Shown here piece after piece: positions 42,022 to 50,294 of a stretch of 64,000 nt of DNA. The notes under the pieces were generated by a model that saw nothing but the letters and a program-made list of their open reading frames with translations, was not told where the DNA came from and searched no databases. The number at the start of each line of letters is the position of its first letter. The stretch's first letter is position 1. Both the position numbers and the translations under genes were made by a program. The DNA is from Hymenobacter chitinivorans DSM 11115 (GTDB taxonomy: Bacteria > Bacteroidota > Bacteroidia > Cytophagales > Hymenobacteraceae): the NCBI RefSeq assembly GCF_002797555.1, contig NZ_PGFA01000002.1:496001-560000 (forward strand), given 5' to 3'.

Positions 42022-42675
42022 ATGGCCGAATCCTCCCGCGACATCATCCTGCGCTGCATCCGCGAATCGTTGCAGCAGCCCGCGCCCCAGCCCGCCGCCC
42101 CCGACTTCACCCAGCCCCTGCACCCAGCCCCGGCCGATGATCTGGCCGTCACGTTTGCCGAAAGCTTCGTGCGGGCCGGGGGCGTTTTCTATTACTGCGT
42201 GTCGGAAGAGCATTTCTTCGACCAACTCTTCACCTACAAAAAGGATAAGGCCCTCGACAACCTTTACGTGTGGGAGCCGGAGCTGAAAAAGCTGCTCCAC
42301 GCCGGCGGCATCGGCTTTATTGGGGACGAAACCGATTGGCTGCAGAAGGCCGACGCCGGCCTGACGACCTGCGAGGCCCTGGTGGCCCGCACCGGCAGCG
42401 TGCTGGTGAGCGGGGCTACAGCCAGCGGGCGACGCCTCAGCATTTACCCCGACCAACACCTGGTGCTGGCCCGCGCCTCCCAGATTGTGCCCGACATTGG
42501 CGACGCCCTGAAGCGGGTGCAGGATGGCTACGACAATAAGCTGCCCTCCATGATTTCGCTCACGACGGGCCCCAGCCGCACGGCTGATATTGAAAAAACG
42601 TTGGTGCTCGGTGCTCATGGCCCGCGCAGCATCGTGTTGTTTTTACTGGATGACGCGCCCGAAGCAACTACCTGA
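42022..42675 (+). CDS. LutC/YkgG-family (LUD domain) protein
   Basis: A 217-residue protein of the LUD domain family (YkgG/LutC). In Bacillus LutC is part of the LutABC lactate oxidation complex. Characteristic segments are GLTTCEALVARTGSVLVSG, RRLSIYPDQHLVLARASQIV, SLTTGPSRTADIEKTLVLGAHGPRSI and the closing LFLLDD. ATG at 42022 is chosen over a TTG at 42010. No lutA or lutB gene is nearby. Instead lpxH overlaps its end by 26 bp, so a general role is more likely than lactate use. Confidence 0.9.
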   Translation: MAESSRDIILRCIRESLQQPAPQPAAPDFTQPLHPAPADDLAVTFAESFVRAGGVFYYCVSEEHFFDQLFTYKKDKALDNLYVWEPELKKLLHAGGIGFIGDETDWLQKADAGLTTCEALVARTGSVLVSGATASGRRLSIYPDQHLVLARASQIVPDIGDALKRVQDGYDNKLPSMISLTTGPSRTADIEKTLVLGAHGPRSIVLFLLDDAPEATT

Positions 42676-43456
42676 CCTTGCCCTGCCCCCCGGCCGCAAA
42701 GTATATTTTGCCTCCGATTTTCACCTTGGTGCTCCCGATGCGGCCCGCTCAGCCGAGCGGGAGCGGAAAATCGTGCGCTGGCTCGACCAGGTTTCCCACG
42801 ATGCCGCGGCTATTTACCTCGTCGGCGACATTTTCGACTTCTGGTTTGAGTACCGCCACGCCATTCCCCGCGGCTTTATCCGGCTGCAGGGCAAGCTGGC
42901 CGAACTGACTGACGCGGGTATTCCGGTGACGTTTTTTACCGGCAACCACGATATGTGGATGTTCGACTACTTCACCAAAGAGCTCAACATCCCGATTCTG
43001 CGCCACCCGGTCAGTCAGCGCATCGGCGGGCAGGAGTTTCACATCGGGCACGGCGACGGGCTCGGGCCCAAGGACTACACCTATAAGGTACTGAAGCGGA
43101 TTTTTGCCTCGCCCATTGCCCAGTGGCTGTTTGCGCGGCTCCACCCCAACTTCGGCATCGGCCTGGCCAACAAGTGGAGCCAGCACAGCCGCATCCAGAA
43201 CGGCGCCGCCGACGAGAAGTACTTCGGCGACGACGAGTGGCTGCTGGTGTACTGCCGGGAGCTGGAGCAGCAGCACCACCACGACTACTACGTGTTTGGC
43301 CACCGCCACCTGCCGCTGAACGTGCCCGTGACGCCCCAGAGCCGCTACGTGAATCTGGGCGAATGGGTCAATTATTGCTCCTACGCCGTATATGATGGGA
43401 ATGAACTGGCACTGCGGCACTTCGAGCAGAATGGAGAGCTTAGAACTCAGAGGTAA
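42650..43456 (+). CDS. lpxH: UDP-2,3-diacylglucosamine diphosphatase (LpxH-like)
   Basis: Removes UMP from UDP-2,3-diacylglucosamine to give lipid X in lipid A synthesis at the inner membrane. The calcineurin-type metallophosphoesterase motifs are all visible: SDFHLG, VGDIFDFW, GNHDMW, HIGHGDGLG and FGHRHLP. ATG at 42650 gives 268 residues, the usual size, beginning MTRPKQLPDLALPPGRKVYF. It overlaps the lutC-like stop by 26 bp. A longer start at 42590 has no family support. The last codons (ELRTQR) are encoded by an unusual word-repeat element (see 43435-43553), so the native C terminus may have been altered. Confidence 0.93.
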   Translation: MTRPKQLPDLALPPGRKVYFASDFHLGAPDAARSAERERKIVRWLDQVSHDAAAIYLVGDIFDFWFEYRHAIPRGFIRLQGKLAELTDAGIPVTFFTGNHDMWMFDYFTKELNIPILRHPVSQRIGGQEFHIGHGDGLGPKDYTYKVLKRIFASPIAQWLFARLHPNFGIGLANKWSQHSRIQNGAADEKYFGDDEWLLVYCRELEQQHHHDYYVFGHRHLPLNVPVTPQSRYVNLGEWVNYCSYAVYDGNELALRHFEQNGELRTQR

Positions 43457-44414
43457 GTACGCAGAACCCAACCCTCAGCACCTAGAGTTGGGCCACTGGC
43501 TACGGCCGCTGATTTTGGGCTTGGTTCTAAGTTCTAATTTCTCGGCTCTAACTTTTGCCCAAACCACGGTGCCGCCGGCGGCTTCGGTGGTGCCGGCCGG
43601 CAAGCCCGCTGCCTCGGCCCCGGCGCCCGTGGTAAACGCCGCGGCCCAGACGGCCCCCGTAGCCGATGCCAACGGCTGGACCCTGACCCGCACCATTGCG
43701 CTGGCCCAGCCCGGCCCGGCGTCGGTGGACCGGCGCGGCAACCTCTACGTGGCCGACAACCAGAACAACGTGCGGCAGTTCGGCCCCGACGGGCAGGCGC
43801 TGAATACCTACTCGCCGCCCCAGCCCGGCAACACCGCCCAGATTGAGGCCTGGAACACGGCCAAGGTGCTCGTGTTTTACGACGACCGGCAGCAAATTCT
43901 GCTCCTCGACCGGTTTATGGCCCCGCTCACCCAGTTTCGCCTGCCCGATATGCTCGACGGCCTGGTGCGCACCGCCACGCTGGCCCCCGACGACCGGCTC
44001 TGGCTGCTCGACGAAAGCAACCTGGCCCTACGCCAGTACGACCCGGCCGGGCAACGCATGGTCGTTTCCACCCAGATGGACCTGCTGATTGGCCGCTCCA
44101 AGCCCGACTTCCGATTTATGCGCCAGTACCAGAACAACCTGTACCTGGTGGACCGCAGCAGCGGCATTTACGTGTTCGACAACCTGGGCAACTACCGGAA
44201 AAAGCTGCCTTTTCCGGGTTTGAGCTCCATCGGCTTCCGCAACGACGAGCTGTATTACCTGGCCGATAATGCCGTGCATTTCTTCCACCTCTACAACCTC
44301 ACCGACCGGACGCTGCCGCTGCCAGCCGGCCCGGCTGACGTACGGCAGGTGCTGCTCGGCGAGCAGTTTGCCTACGTGCTGACTTCGGCCGGCGTGCTGG
44401 TGTATAAGCTCTAG
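43431..44414 (+). CDS. Exported beta-propeller-like hypothetical protein
   Basis: A 327-residue exported protein. Two starts are possible: ATG at 43431, overlapping lpxH by 26 bp, or TTG at 43488, which begins directly before the hydrophobic signal segment (LRPLILGLVLSSNFSALTFAQ). An Ala/Pro-rich linker follows, then repeated short strands with NHL or 6-bladed propeller character: LYVADNQNNVRQFGPDGQ, LLLDRFMAPLTQFRLPD, LWLLDESNLALRQYDPAGQ, LYLVDRSSGIYVFDNLGNY. Function unknown; probably a periplasmic or surface binding protein. Its N terminus is encoded by a word-repeat element, so the start is unusual. Confidence 0.82.
   Translation: MESLELRGKYAEPNPQHLELGHWLRPLILGLVLSSNFSALTFAQTTVPPAASVVPAGKPAASAPAPVVNAAAQTAPVADANGWTLTRTIALAQPGPASVDRRGNLYVADNQNNVRQFGPDGQALNTYSPPQPGNTAQIEAWNTAKVLVFYDDRQQILLLDRFMAPLTQFRLPDMLDGLVRTATLAPDDRLWLLDESNLALRQYDPAGQRMVVSTQMDLLIGRSKPDFRFMRQYQNNLYLVDRSSGIYVFDNLGNYRKKLPFPGLSSIGFRNDELYYLADNAVHFFHLYNLTDRTLPLPAGPADVRQVLLGEQFAYVLTSAGVLVYKL
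43435..43553. repeat. Word-repeat arms at lpxH/propeller junction
   Basis: Left words GAGAGCTTAGAACTC and GCAGAACCC (43435-43470) and right words TTGGTTCTAAGTTCTAATTT and CGGCTCTAAC (43521-43553) are inverted relatives of each other. They span the lpxH stop codon and the signal-peptide region of the next gene. No terminator lies between, unlike the other two pairs. Confidence 0.6.
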
Positions 44415-44586
44415 GAACAGTTGGGGATTGAAGCAGGTGGCTGGTGGTCAGCCGGTTCGGTTAGGCAGGAAGCAGGAAGAGTAAGCTCGGCCGTAGCAAC
44501 CCGACTGTTGGGCTGCGCGTTAGGTTTAAGCAGCAGGCTTTAGGCCCGGCCGTTACCCTAACCTTCCCCAACCAAACCCTATTTCT

Positions 44587-45747
44587 ATGAAAGCCCTCGT
44601 GTTTCACGGCATGAAAGACGTGCGCGTTGACAACGTCGACGACCCGGAAATTCAGGAATCCCGCGACGCTATTATCCGCGTGACCAGCACCGCCATCTGC
44701 GGCTCCGACCTGCACATTTACAACGGCAGTATCCCGCAGCCGCGGCCTATGGTATTAGGTCACGAGTTTATGGGCATCGTGGAGGAAGTTGGTAAGGGCA
44801 TCACCAACCTCAAGCGCGGCGACCGGGTCGTGGTGCCGTTTCCCATTGCCTGCGGAACTTGCTTTTTCTGCAACCATGACCTGCCCGGGCACTGCGAAAA
44901 TTCCAACCCCGACCACTACGGCCCCGAAGGCGGCCTGCTAACGGAAAAAGGTGGGGCTCTGTTTGGTTACACCGATATCTACGGGGGCTACAACGGTGGG
45001 CAGGCTGAGTACGTGCGCGTGCCCTACGCCGACTTTGGCCCCCGCGTGATTCCCGACAGCCTCACCGACGAGCAGGCTCTGTTTCTGACCGACATCTTTC
45101 CCACCGGCTATTCCGGCATTGATTGGGGCGAGGTAAAAGGCGGCGAAATCGTGGCCATCTTCGGGGCCGGCCCGGTCGGGATTATGGCGGCCAAGTCGGC
45201 CTGGCTGCGCGGGGCGGCCCGCGTGGTCATCGTCGATACGCTGCCCTACCGCCTCGACAAAGCCAAAGCCTCGGCCAACGTGGAAACGATTCTGTGGGAA
45301 GACGCCAAGTCGACCGTGGAGCAGATACGGGCCCTGAGCGGGGGCCGCGGGGCCGATGTGTGCGTGGAAGCCGTAGGCTTTGAGCCCGACCGGGATTTGC
45401 TGGACCGGGCCAAGGCCGTGGTCAACTTCGAGAAAGGCTCCATCAAAGTCCTGGAGGCCTGCATGAGCGCCGTACGCCGCGGCGGTATCGTCTCGGTGCT
45501 GGGCGTCTATAGCTCCCCGTTCGACAACTTCCCCATTCACCAGTTCTTCGACAAGGGCATTACGCTGCGCGGCGGGCAGGCTCCGGCCCAGAAGCACATT
45601 GATAAGCTGCTACAGTACGTGGTGGAAGGCAAAGTGGTACTCGACGACATCATCACCCACCGCTTGCCCCTGGCCGACGCCGCCCACGGCTACGACATCT
45701 TCCGTAACAAGAAGGATAACTGCGTGAAGGTGGTGCTCAAGCCCTAA
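44587..45747 (+). CDS. Zinc-dependent alcohol dehydrogenase (formaldehyde dehydrogenase-like)
   Basis: A 386-residue NAD-dependent medium-chain zinc dehydrogenase. Catalytic zinc residues are CGSDLHIYNG and GHEFMGIVEEVG. The structural zinc loop is CGTCFFCNHDLPGHC. The Rossmann motif is FGAGPVGIMAAKSA, followed by VVIVDTLPYRLDKA. The length, the insertion after the structural zinc (NSNPDHYGPEGG) and EAVGFEPDRDLLDRA resemble glutathione-independent formaldehyde dehydrogenase and related enzymes. The true substrate is uncertain. It stands alone and ends at a good terminator. Confidence 0.92.
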   Translation: MKALVFHGMKDVRVDNVDDPEIQESRDAIIRVTSTAICGSDLHIYNGSIPQPRPMVLGHEFMGIVEEVGKGITNLKRGDRVVVPFPIACGTCFFCNHDLPGHCENSNPDHYGPEGGLLTEKGGALFGYTDIYGGYNGGQAEYVRVPYADFGPRVIPDSLTDEQALFLTDIFPTGYSGIDWGEVKGGEIVAIFGAGPVGIMAAKSAWLRGAARVVIVDTLPYRLDKAKASANVETILWEDAKSTVEQIRALSGGRGADVCVEAVGFEPDRDLLDRAKAVVNFEKGSIKVLEACMSAVRRGGIVSVLGVYSSPFDNFPIHQFFDKGITLRGGQAPAQKHIDKLLQYVVEGKVVLDDIITHRLPLADAAHGYDIFRNKKDNCVKVVLKP

Positions 45748-45780
45748 ACAAGGAGCGTATACTTCCTAAAAGCTACCTGA

Positions 45781-45810
45781 GAACCTGCCTTAACGGCAGG
45801 TTCTTTTTTG
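45781..45810 (+). terminator. Terminator after alcohol dehydrogenase
   Basis: GAACCTGCC (45781-45789) and GGCAGGTTC (45795-45803) are followed by a T run. Confidence 0.92.
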
Positions 45811-45967
45811 GGCCATCGGTGGAAACCTGTTGAAATATTATCAAAATAAGTGCCTGAATATTATGAGATATGCTAACAGTAGCTGACTGCTCCCGGCGTT
45901 TTTTCTATCTTTAGCAAAGCTGCCTGCGTAAAGTCGGCCCCGTTTCCTTCGTCCTTTAGCTTGCTTG

Positions 45968-48613
45968 ATGCCCCACGCCACGAAGCTGTTTTCCCGCCTT
46001 TCCTGCTTTCTTATATTCGGTACTATTGCGCTGCTAGGCACTTTTAGCGGGGTAAGAGCCCAGCAAAACCGGCCGGCCGAGCTGAAAATGGCCCCGGCTC
46101 TGCGCCGGGCCACCCCGAGTCGGGGACAAACCGTGCGCGTGAGCGTCCGGCAGAAAGAGGCTTTTCTGGCCTGGGCCCGGCAGGCGCTACCCGCCAACTC
46201 CGTGCAGGCCGTGCCCCAAGGGAATGGGATTGTGCTGCAGGTGGAAAACCTGACCCAGGCCCAGCTGCAGCAGCTTAGCGTTTCGCCCTACGTCAACTTT
46301 GTGGATGTGCCCAACCGCCGGGCCCACGACGAGCGGCAACTCAATCAGTCGGATATGTCGGTCAACCGGATTACGACCGTGCACACCCGCTTTCCGCAGT
46401 TTACCGGTTTGGGTCTGACTATTTCCATCAAGGAAGACTCCTTCGACCCCAGCGACATTGACTTCAAGGGCCGCGTAGTGCCCAGCAACCTGTTTAAAAC
46501 CGCCTTTTCGCCCCACGCCACGGCTATTGCCACCCTTATTGGCGGAGCCGGCAACTCGGCTCCCTCGGGCCAGGGCGTGGCCTGGCAGGCGCGGCTGGCT
46601 ACTTCCAGCTACAGCGTGCTGCTGCCCGACGACGGAGCGGCTTTGACTCAGGCCGGCGTGTCGGTGCAGAACCATTCCTACGGGGTGGCCGCCGTGGAAA
46701 ACTACTACGGGCTAGAATCCCAGGCGTACGACCAGCAAACCCGGCAGTATCCGAGCTTGCTGCACGTATTTTCGTCGGGCAACGTGGGCACCCAAACCAG
46801 CACCGAGGGCCGGTACGCCGGGATACCCAAGGTGGCCAACCTGACCGGGCAGTTCAAAACATCCAAGAATACGCTCTGCGTAGGTGCCACCGACGAGCTG
46901 GGGCAAGTAGCGCCGCTCAGTTCCCGCGGCCCGGCCTACGATGGGCGCATCAAGCCCGAGCTGGTAGCCTATGGCGCCGGCGGCACTTCCGAATCGGCGG
47001 CCCTGGTATCGGGCGTGGGCGCCTTAGTGCAGCAGGCTTACCAAGTCCAGCAGGGCGGATTGCCGGCTTCGGCACTGGTCAAGGCCGTGCTGCTCAACAG
47101 CGCCGACGACACTGGCCGCCCCGGCCCCGATTTCGACAGCGGCTTTGGGCAGGTAGATGCCGCCGGCGCTATCCAAACGGTGCAGGCGCGACACTTTTTC
47201 CTGGGCTCCACGGCGGCGGCCGGCCTCCGCTCGTTTCCCCTAACCGTGCCGGTGGGCCAGCAGGAGCTCAAAGTAACCCTGGCCTGGACCGACCCCGAAG
47301 CGTCGCCGACGGCCCCGCAGGCCCTGCTCAACGACCTGGACCTGACCCTGGTGCACGTGGCCTCCGGGCGCCGCTGGCAGCCCTGGGTACTAAGTTCTTA
47401 TCCGCACCCCGACTCGCTGACCCAGCTGCCCAAGCGCCGCGGCGACCACCTCAACAACGTGGAGCAAGTCAGCCTAACGGTGCCCGAGGCCGGTGACTAC
47501 GTGGTGCAGGTGCGCGGCCTCAGTGTGACGGGTACCCAGGAATTCGGCGTGGCTTACGAGTACACTGCCCCGGGCTTCGAGTGGATCCGGCCCGGCGCCG
47601 CCACCAATCTGCGGCCGGGGGCGGCCAACATTCTGCGTTGGTCCTGGGCCGGGCCGCCCACCACGGGGCAGCTGCAGTACCAGCCCCTGGGCCAAAGCAA
47701 GTGGCGGGTGCTGCAGGCGGCCGTACCGCTGGGGCAAGGTAACTTTACCTGGGCTGTGCCCGATACGACCACCCTGGCCCGGGTTCGGCTAATAACCGGC
47801 AGCGCGGCATTTCTCTCCGACACGTTTACTATTGCCCCGCCCCAAACGCCCACCGTTGGCTACGCCTGCGACGACGAAGCCCTGCTGCTCTGGAAACGAA
47901 TTCCCGGGGCGCAGCGCTACCAGATTTACCGCCTGCGCCAGGATTACCTGGAACCTTACCTGAGCACGGCCGACACATCCTTGGTACTCGACAAAGCCCA
48001 GATGCAGGTGCGTTCCTACGCCGTGGCGCCGGTTTTTGGCAAAATCCTGGGCGACCGGGGCAACACCATCGACTTTACCGAGCAGGGCACGGCTTGCTAC
48101 GTCAAAAACTTCCTGCCCCGCACCGTCGTCACCGACACCGTCTTGTTCGACGCGGAAGTCGGCACCTTGTACCGCCTGAAAAGCCTAACCCTGGAGCGGC
48201 TGGGCGCCGGTGGAGCTCAGGTTATCCAGGTGGTTACGCCCGTGACTAGCCGGCAGCTCACCTTGCAGGACGCGGCGCCCAACCCGGGCCGCAACGAGTA
48301 CCGCCTGCGGCTGGAGCTTGTTGATGGCCGCATTATTTACAGCCAGACCGAGGAAGTGCAGTTTACCCGCCCCGATGAGGTGCAGGCGTATCCCAATCCC
48401 GTCGTGGCCGGCCAGCCCCTACAGCTACTCGTGGCCGAGGCTGCCGACGTGCGGGTGCAGTTCTACGACATGACTGGCCGCCTGCGCCGCCAAAGCACGG
48501 AGTCGGGTGCCATCAAGGTCCTGGCCACGGATGGCCTGGCCAAGGGAATGTATATCATCAAGGTAATTACCGCCACCGGAACCATTATGACCACCCGCCT
48601 GGTGGTGCTGTAG
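45968..48613 (+). CDS. S8-family serine peptidase with type IX sorting tail
   Basis: An 881-residue secreted subtilisin-like protease. ATG at 45968 is chosen; a TTG one codon earlier is possible. Signal peptide about 1-30, propeptide-like region to about 115, then the S8 domain. Catalytic His183 is in SPHATAIATLIGGAG, the oxyanion Asn272 in FSSGNVGT, and Ser341 in GGTSESAALVSG. The Asp position reads SIKEDSFDP: Glu156 aligns with the catalytic Asp and Asp157 is next. A beta-rich region and a T9SS C-terminal domain follow (VQAYPNPVVAGQPLQLLV ... GMYIIKVITATGTIMTTRLVVL). Activity of the altered triad is unproven. Confidence 0.93.
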   Translation: MPHATKLFSRLSCFLIFGTIALLGTFSGVRAQQNRPAELKMAPALRRATPSRGQTVRVSVRQKEAFLAWARQALPANSVQAVPQGNGIVLQVENLTQAQLQQLSVSPYVNFVDVPNRRAHDERQLNQSDMSVNRITTVHTRFPQFTGLGLTISIKEDSFDPSDIDFKGRVVPSNLFKTAFSPHATAIATLIGGAGNSAPSGQGVAWQARLATSSYSVLLPDDGAALTQAGVSVQNHSYGVAAVENYYGLESQAYDQQTRQYPSLLHVFSSGNVGTQTSTEGRYAGIPKVANLTGQFKTSKNTLCVGATDELGQVAPLSSRGPAYDGRIKPELVAYGAGGTSESAALVSGVGALVQQAYQVQQGGLPASALVKAVLLNSADDTGRPGPDFDSGFGQVDAAGAIQTVQARHFFLGSTAAAGLRSFPLTVPVGQQELKVTLAWTDPEASPTAPQALLNDLDLTLVHVASGRRWQPWVLSSYPHPDSLTQLPKRRGDHLNNVEQVSLTVPEAGDYVVQVRGLSVTGTQEFGVAYEYTAPGFEWIRPGAATNLRPGAANILRWSWAGPPTTGQLQYQPLGQSKWRVLQAAVPLGQGNFTWAVPDTTTLARVRLITGSAAFLSDTFTIAPPQTPTVGYACDDEALLLWKRIPGAQRYQIYRLRQDYLEPYLSTADTSLVLDKAQMQVRSYAVAPVFGKILGDRGNTIDFTEQGTACYVKNFLPRTVVTDTVLFDAEVGTLYRLKSLTLERLGAGGAQVIQVVTPVTSRQLTLQDAAPNPGRNEYRLRLELVDGRIIYSQTEEVQFTRPDEVQAYPNPVVAGQPLQLLVAEAADVRVQFYDMTGRLRRQSTESGAIKVLATDGLAKGMYIIKVITATGTIMTTRLVVL

Positions 48614-48643
48614 CCTGGTTGCGGCAGGATGCCGGTCTATTAT

Positions 48644-48682
48644 CTACCCCGCTCTGGCCCCACGGTCGGGGCGGGGTTTTGT
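48644..48682 (+). terminator. Terminator after S8 peptidase
   Basis: ACCCCGC (48646-48652) pairs with GCGGGGT (48671-48677), followed by a TTTTGTGTGG tail. Confidence 0.75.
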
Positions 48683-48911
48683 GTGGTCTTGGGGTTAGGC
48701 AGGGTAGTGCCGGCGCGGTAGGAAAGCTTTCCAGGTACTCAAGCTCCTTGGCCACCAAGCGGCTATTCGCCGGGCAGGCGCAGTCCTGGCTCGTATCCCC
48801 TGCCCCCTGCCCACTTAATTTGGTACCAGGCTGACAACCGGGCAACATCCAGATACCAAAAAGTCCGACTGTTGCCGGGGAAACGGCCAAACGGTTTGCT
48901 GCTAAACAACA

Positions 48912-48943
48912 AAAAGGCCTGGCTTCGGGAGAAGCCAGGCCTT
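48912..48943 (-). terminator. Terminator after M57 peptidase
   Basis: AAAGGCCTGGCTTC and GAAGCCAGGCCTTT are perfect 14-bp arms with a GGGA loop. On the minus strand a T run follows. Confidence 0.9.
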
Positions 48944-48964
48944 TGAGGCAAGTCGCGGGAGCGA

Positions 48965-49771
48965 CTAGTACAGGTAGTTCAAAGCCGTTTTGTCGTTCGT
49001 GTTGAACGGACGGTTCTGACCCGAGCCGATGCAAGCCAGCATCCACGAGTTAGGATCTACGCCCGAAGGAGTGCCGGGAATCAGGATGGCGCCCACGGTG
49101 CTGGCACCTTCGTTTACGGCCGAGCCACCGCAGCTATACTGACGGCTCATGTAGTCGGTGTGGCGGAAGCCGATGCAGTGACCGATTTCGTGGGCCAGTA
49201 CCGAAGCAATGGTCGTCGTAGCGTAGCTCGTACCCAGCGAGGTCGAGTTCACTAGAACTTGGCTGTAGGGGTTACCGCCCGAGGGGAAGCCAGCCGAAGC
49301 CAAGTAGCCAGCGCCCGAAGGAGCCTTAGTCAGGGTAATGTTGGCACCCGAGGTTACGCGACGCATCGTGATGCGCAGGGCCAGGGCGTTGTAGCGGCGG
49401 ATAGCCTCGTCAGCAGCCGTTACGTAAGCCGAAGGCAGCGTGCTCGATACGGCTATCGTGATGGTGCGGGGCAGGCCGGTTACCAGGTTGTTGGTGCGGT
49501 ACTGCTCGTCTTCGCCTACGCGCATCATTTTGTAGTCAGGCTTGGCATTCAGAGCGTCGTCGCTCAGCATAATGTCACCTTCCACGAGGTAGCCGCCTTC
49601 AACTTTTTGAGCGTCCTTGGTGGTGAAGCCCAGCTGCTGGATTTTGCTGATGGCATCGGCCGAAATTTCGTTTTTAGCAGTTACCTGCTCCGACTCTTTT
49701 GAGCACGACGACAAGGCGGCGACCGAGCAAGCGCAAATGGCTACTGCGGAAAGTACTTTGGTAATTTTCAT
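48965..49771 (-). CDS. M57-family zinc metallopeptidase lipoprotein
   Basis: A 268-residue lipoprotein. The lipobox LSSC places the lipid anchor at Cys23. A pro-region follows (GYLVEGDIMLS), then a zincin domain. The metzincin-like zinc signature is HEIGHCIGFRH, with His194, Glu195, His198 and His204. Further Cys (YSCGG, LACIGSG) may form a disulfide. This is the M57 (dualysin/PrtB-like) group of short secreted Bacteroidota peptidases. Substrate unknown. Codon choice is unusually biased to a few codons such as GTAGC-type patterns, which fits high expression. A near-perfect -33/-7 promoter lies upstream. Confidence 0.92.
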   Translation of the reverse strand: MKITKVLSAVAICACSVAALSSCSKESEQVTAKNEISADAISKIQQLGFTTKDAQKVEGGYLVEGDIMLSDDALNAKPDYKMMRVGEDEQYRTNNLVTGLPRTITIAVSSTLPSAYVTAADEAIRRYNALALRITMRRVTSGANITLTKAPSGAGYLASAGFPSGGNPYSQVLVNSTSLGTSYATTTIASVLAHEIGHCIGFRHTDYMSRQYSCGGSAVNEGASTVGAILIPGTPSGVDPNSWMLACIGSGQNRPFNTNDKTALNYLY

Positions 49772-49820
49772 AAGAGAAAGGTTTGGTTTGGTTGGTGGAG
49801 GATGTGGTGAATGATGGGTC

Positions 49821-49850
49821 CAAATAGAGGATAAAAATTATCAATGTCAA
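49821..49850 (-). promoter_or_regulatory. Promoter for M57 peptidase gene
   Basis: On the minus strand TTG (49848-49850) and TCTATTTG (49821-49828) are exactly 19 bp apart, one mismatch from TTG-N19-TAnnTTTG. The start codon follows after 49 bp. Confidence 0.75.
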
Positions 49851-50294
49851 TAATTTTGCCTCGTATTTTTAAAATAATTGCAAATAACTGCGCTTTAATC
49901 CGATCTTAATGTAACTACAGCCCAGCTTTTGTGCTTAATTCTTATTATTGAATAATGCGGAGAAATATCTGTTTTTTGGCTCTGCGGGCGGTTTTATTCC
50001 CGGATCGTGCGGCATCGGAATCCCAAAAGCTACGGGGGTGCGGCAGGAGATAAAGCAGGTTAGCCAAGCACTGCTGTTGCCGGGCCCAACGGATATCAGG
50101 AACCGGTTTGGGCCGGCTCCAAACCTTTTGGGCCCGATTCGGTGTTCGTCGGAGCGGGCCCGGAAAAGTTCGTTTGCGGGCCCGTAAGGCTGAGTTTTGG
50201 CTAAACCAAGGCAGCGGCCCGAAATCCTTATCTTTGTTCAAAACCGATTCCGTGTGAATCCTCGGATTCACCTCACGATATAACTTCCCAAGCC
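49851..50294. other. Divergent intergenic region before ricT
   Basis: With the M57 promoter this makes a gap of about 520 bp between divergent genes. The part near 49851-49960 is AT-rich, while 49980-50220 is GC-rich and carries a minus-strand frame (49945-50271) with poor codon logic that I reject. A -7 box for ricT is at 50229-50236. No terminator, tRNA or repeat is visible. Confidence 0.55.
50229..50236 (+). promoter_or_regulatory. -7 box upstream of ricT
   Basis: TATCTTTG is a perfect TAnnTTTG box, 58 bp before the GTG start. No matching -33 TTG at 18-21 bp. Confidence 0.6.

Larger units (their letters stand above)
48614..48964. other. Intergenic region between S8 peptidase and M57 peptidase genes
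   Basis: A 351-bp gap between convergent genes, with a terminator for each at its ends (48644-48682 and 48912-48943). The middle, about 48690-48905, holds a plus-strand frame of 71 codons that looks accidental. I see no other feature. Confidence 0.6.

Noticed and set aside
42022..42675. Lactate utilisation operon
   Set aside because: Only the LutC-like protein is present; lutA and lutB are not adjacent and lpxH overlaps it.
49945..50271. Minus-strand 108-codon frame upstream of ricT
   Set aside because: No domain, overlaps the ricT promoter region, Arg/Pro-rich composition.
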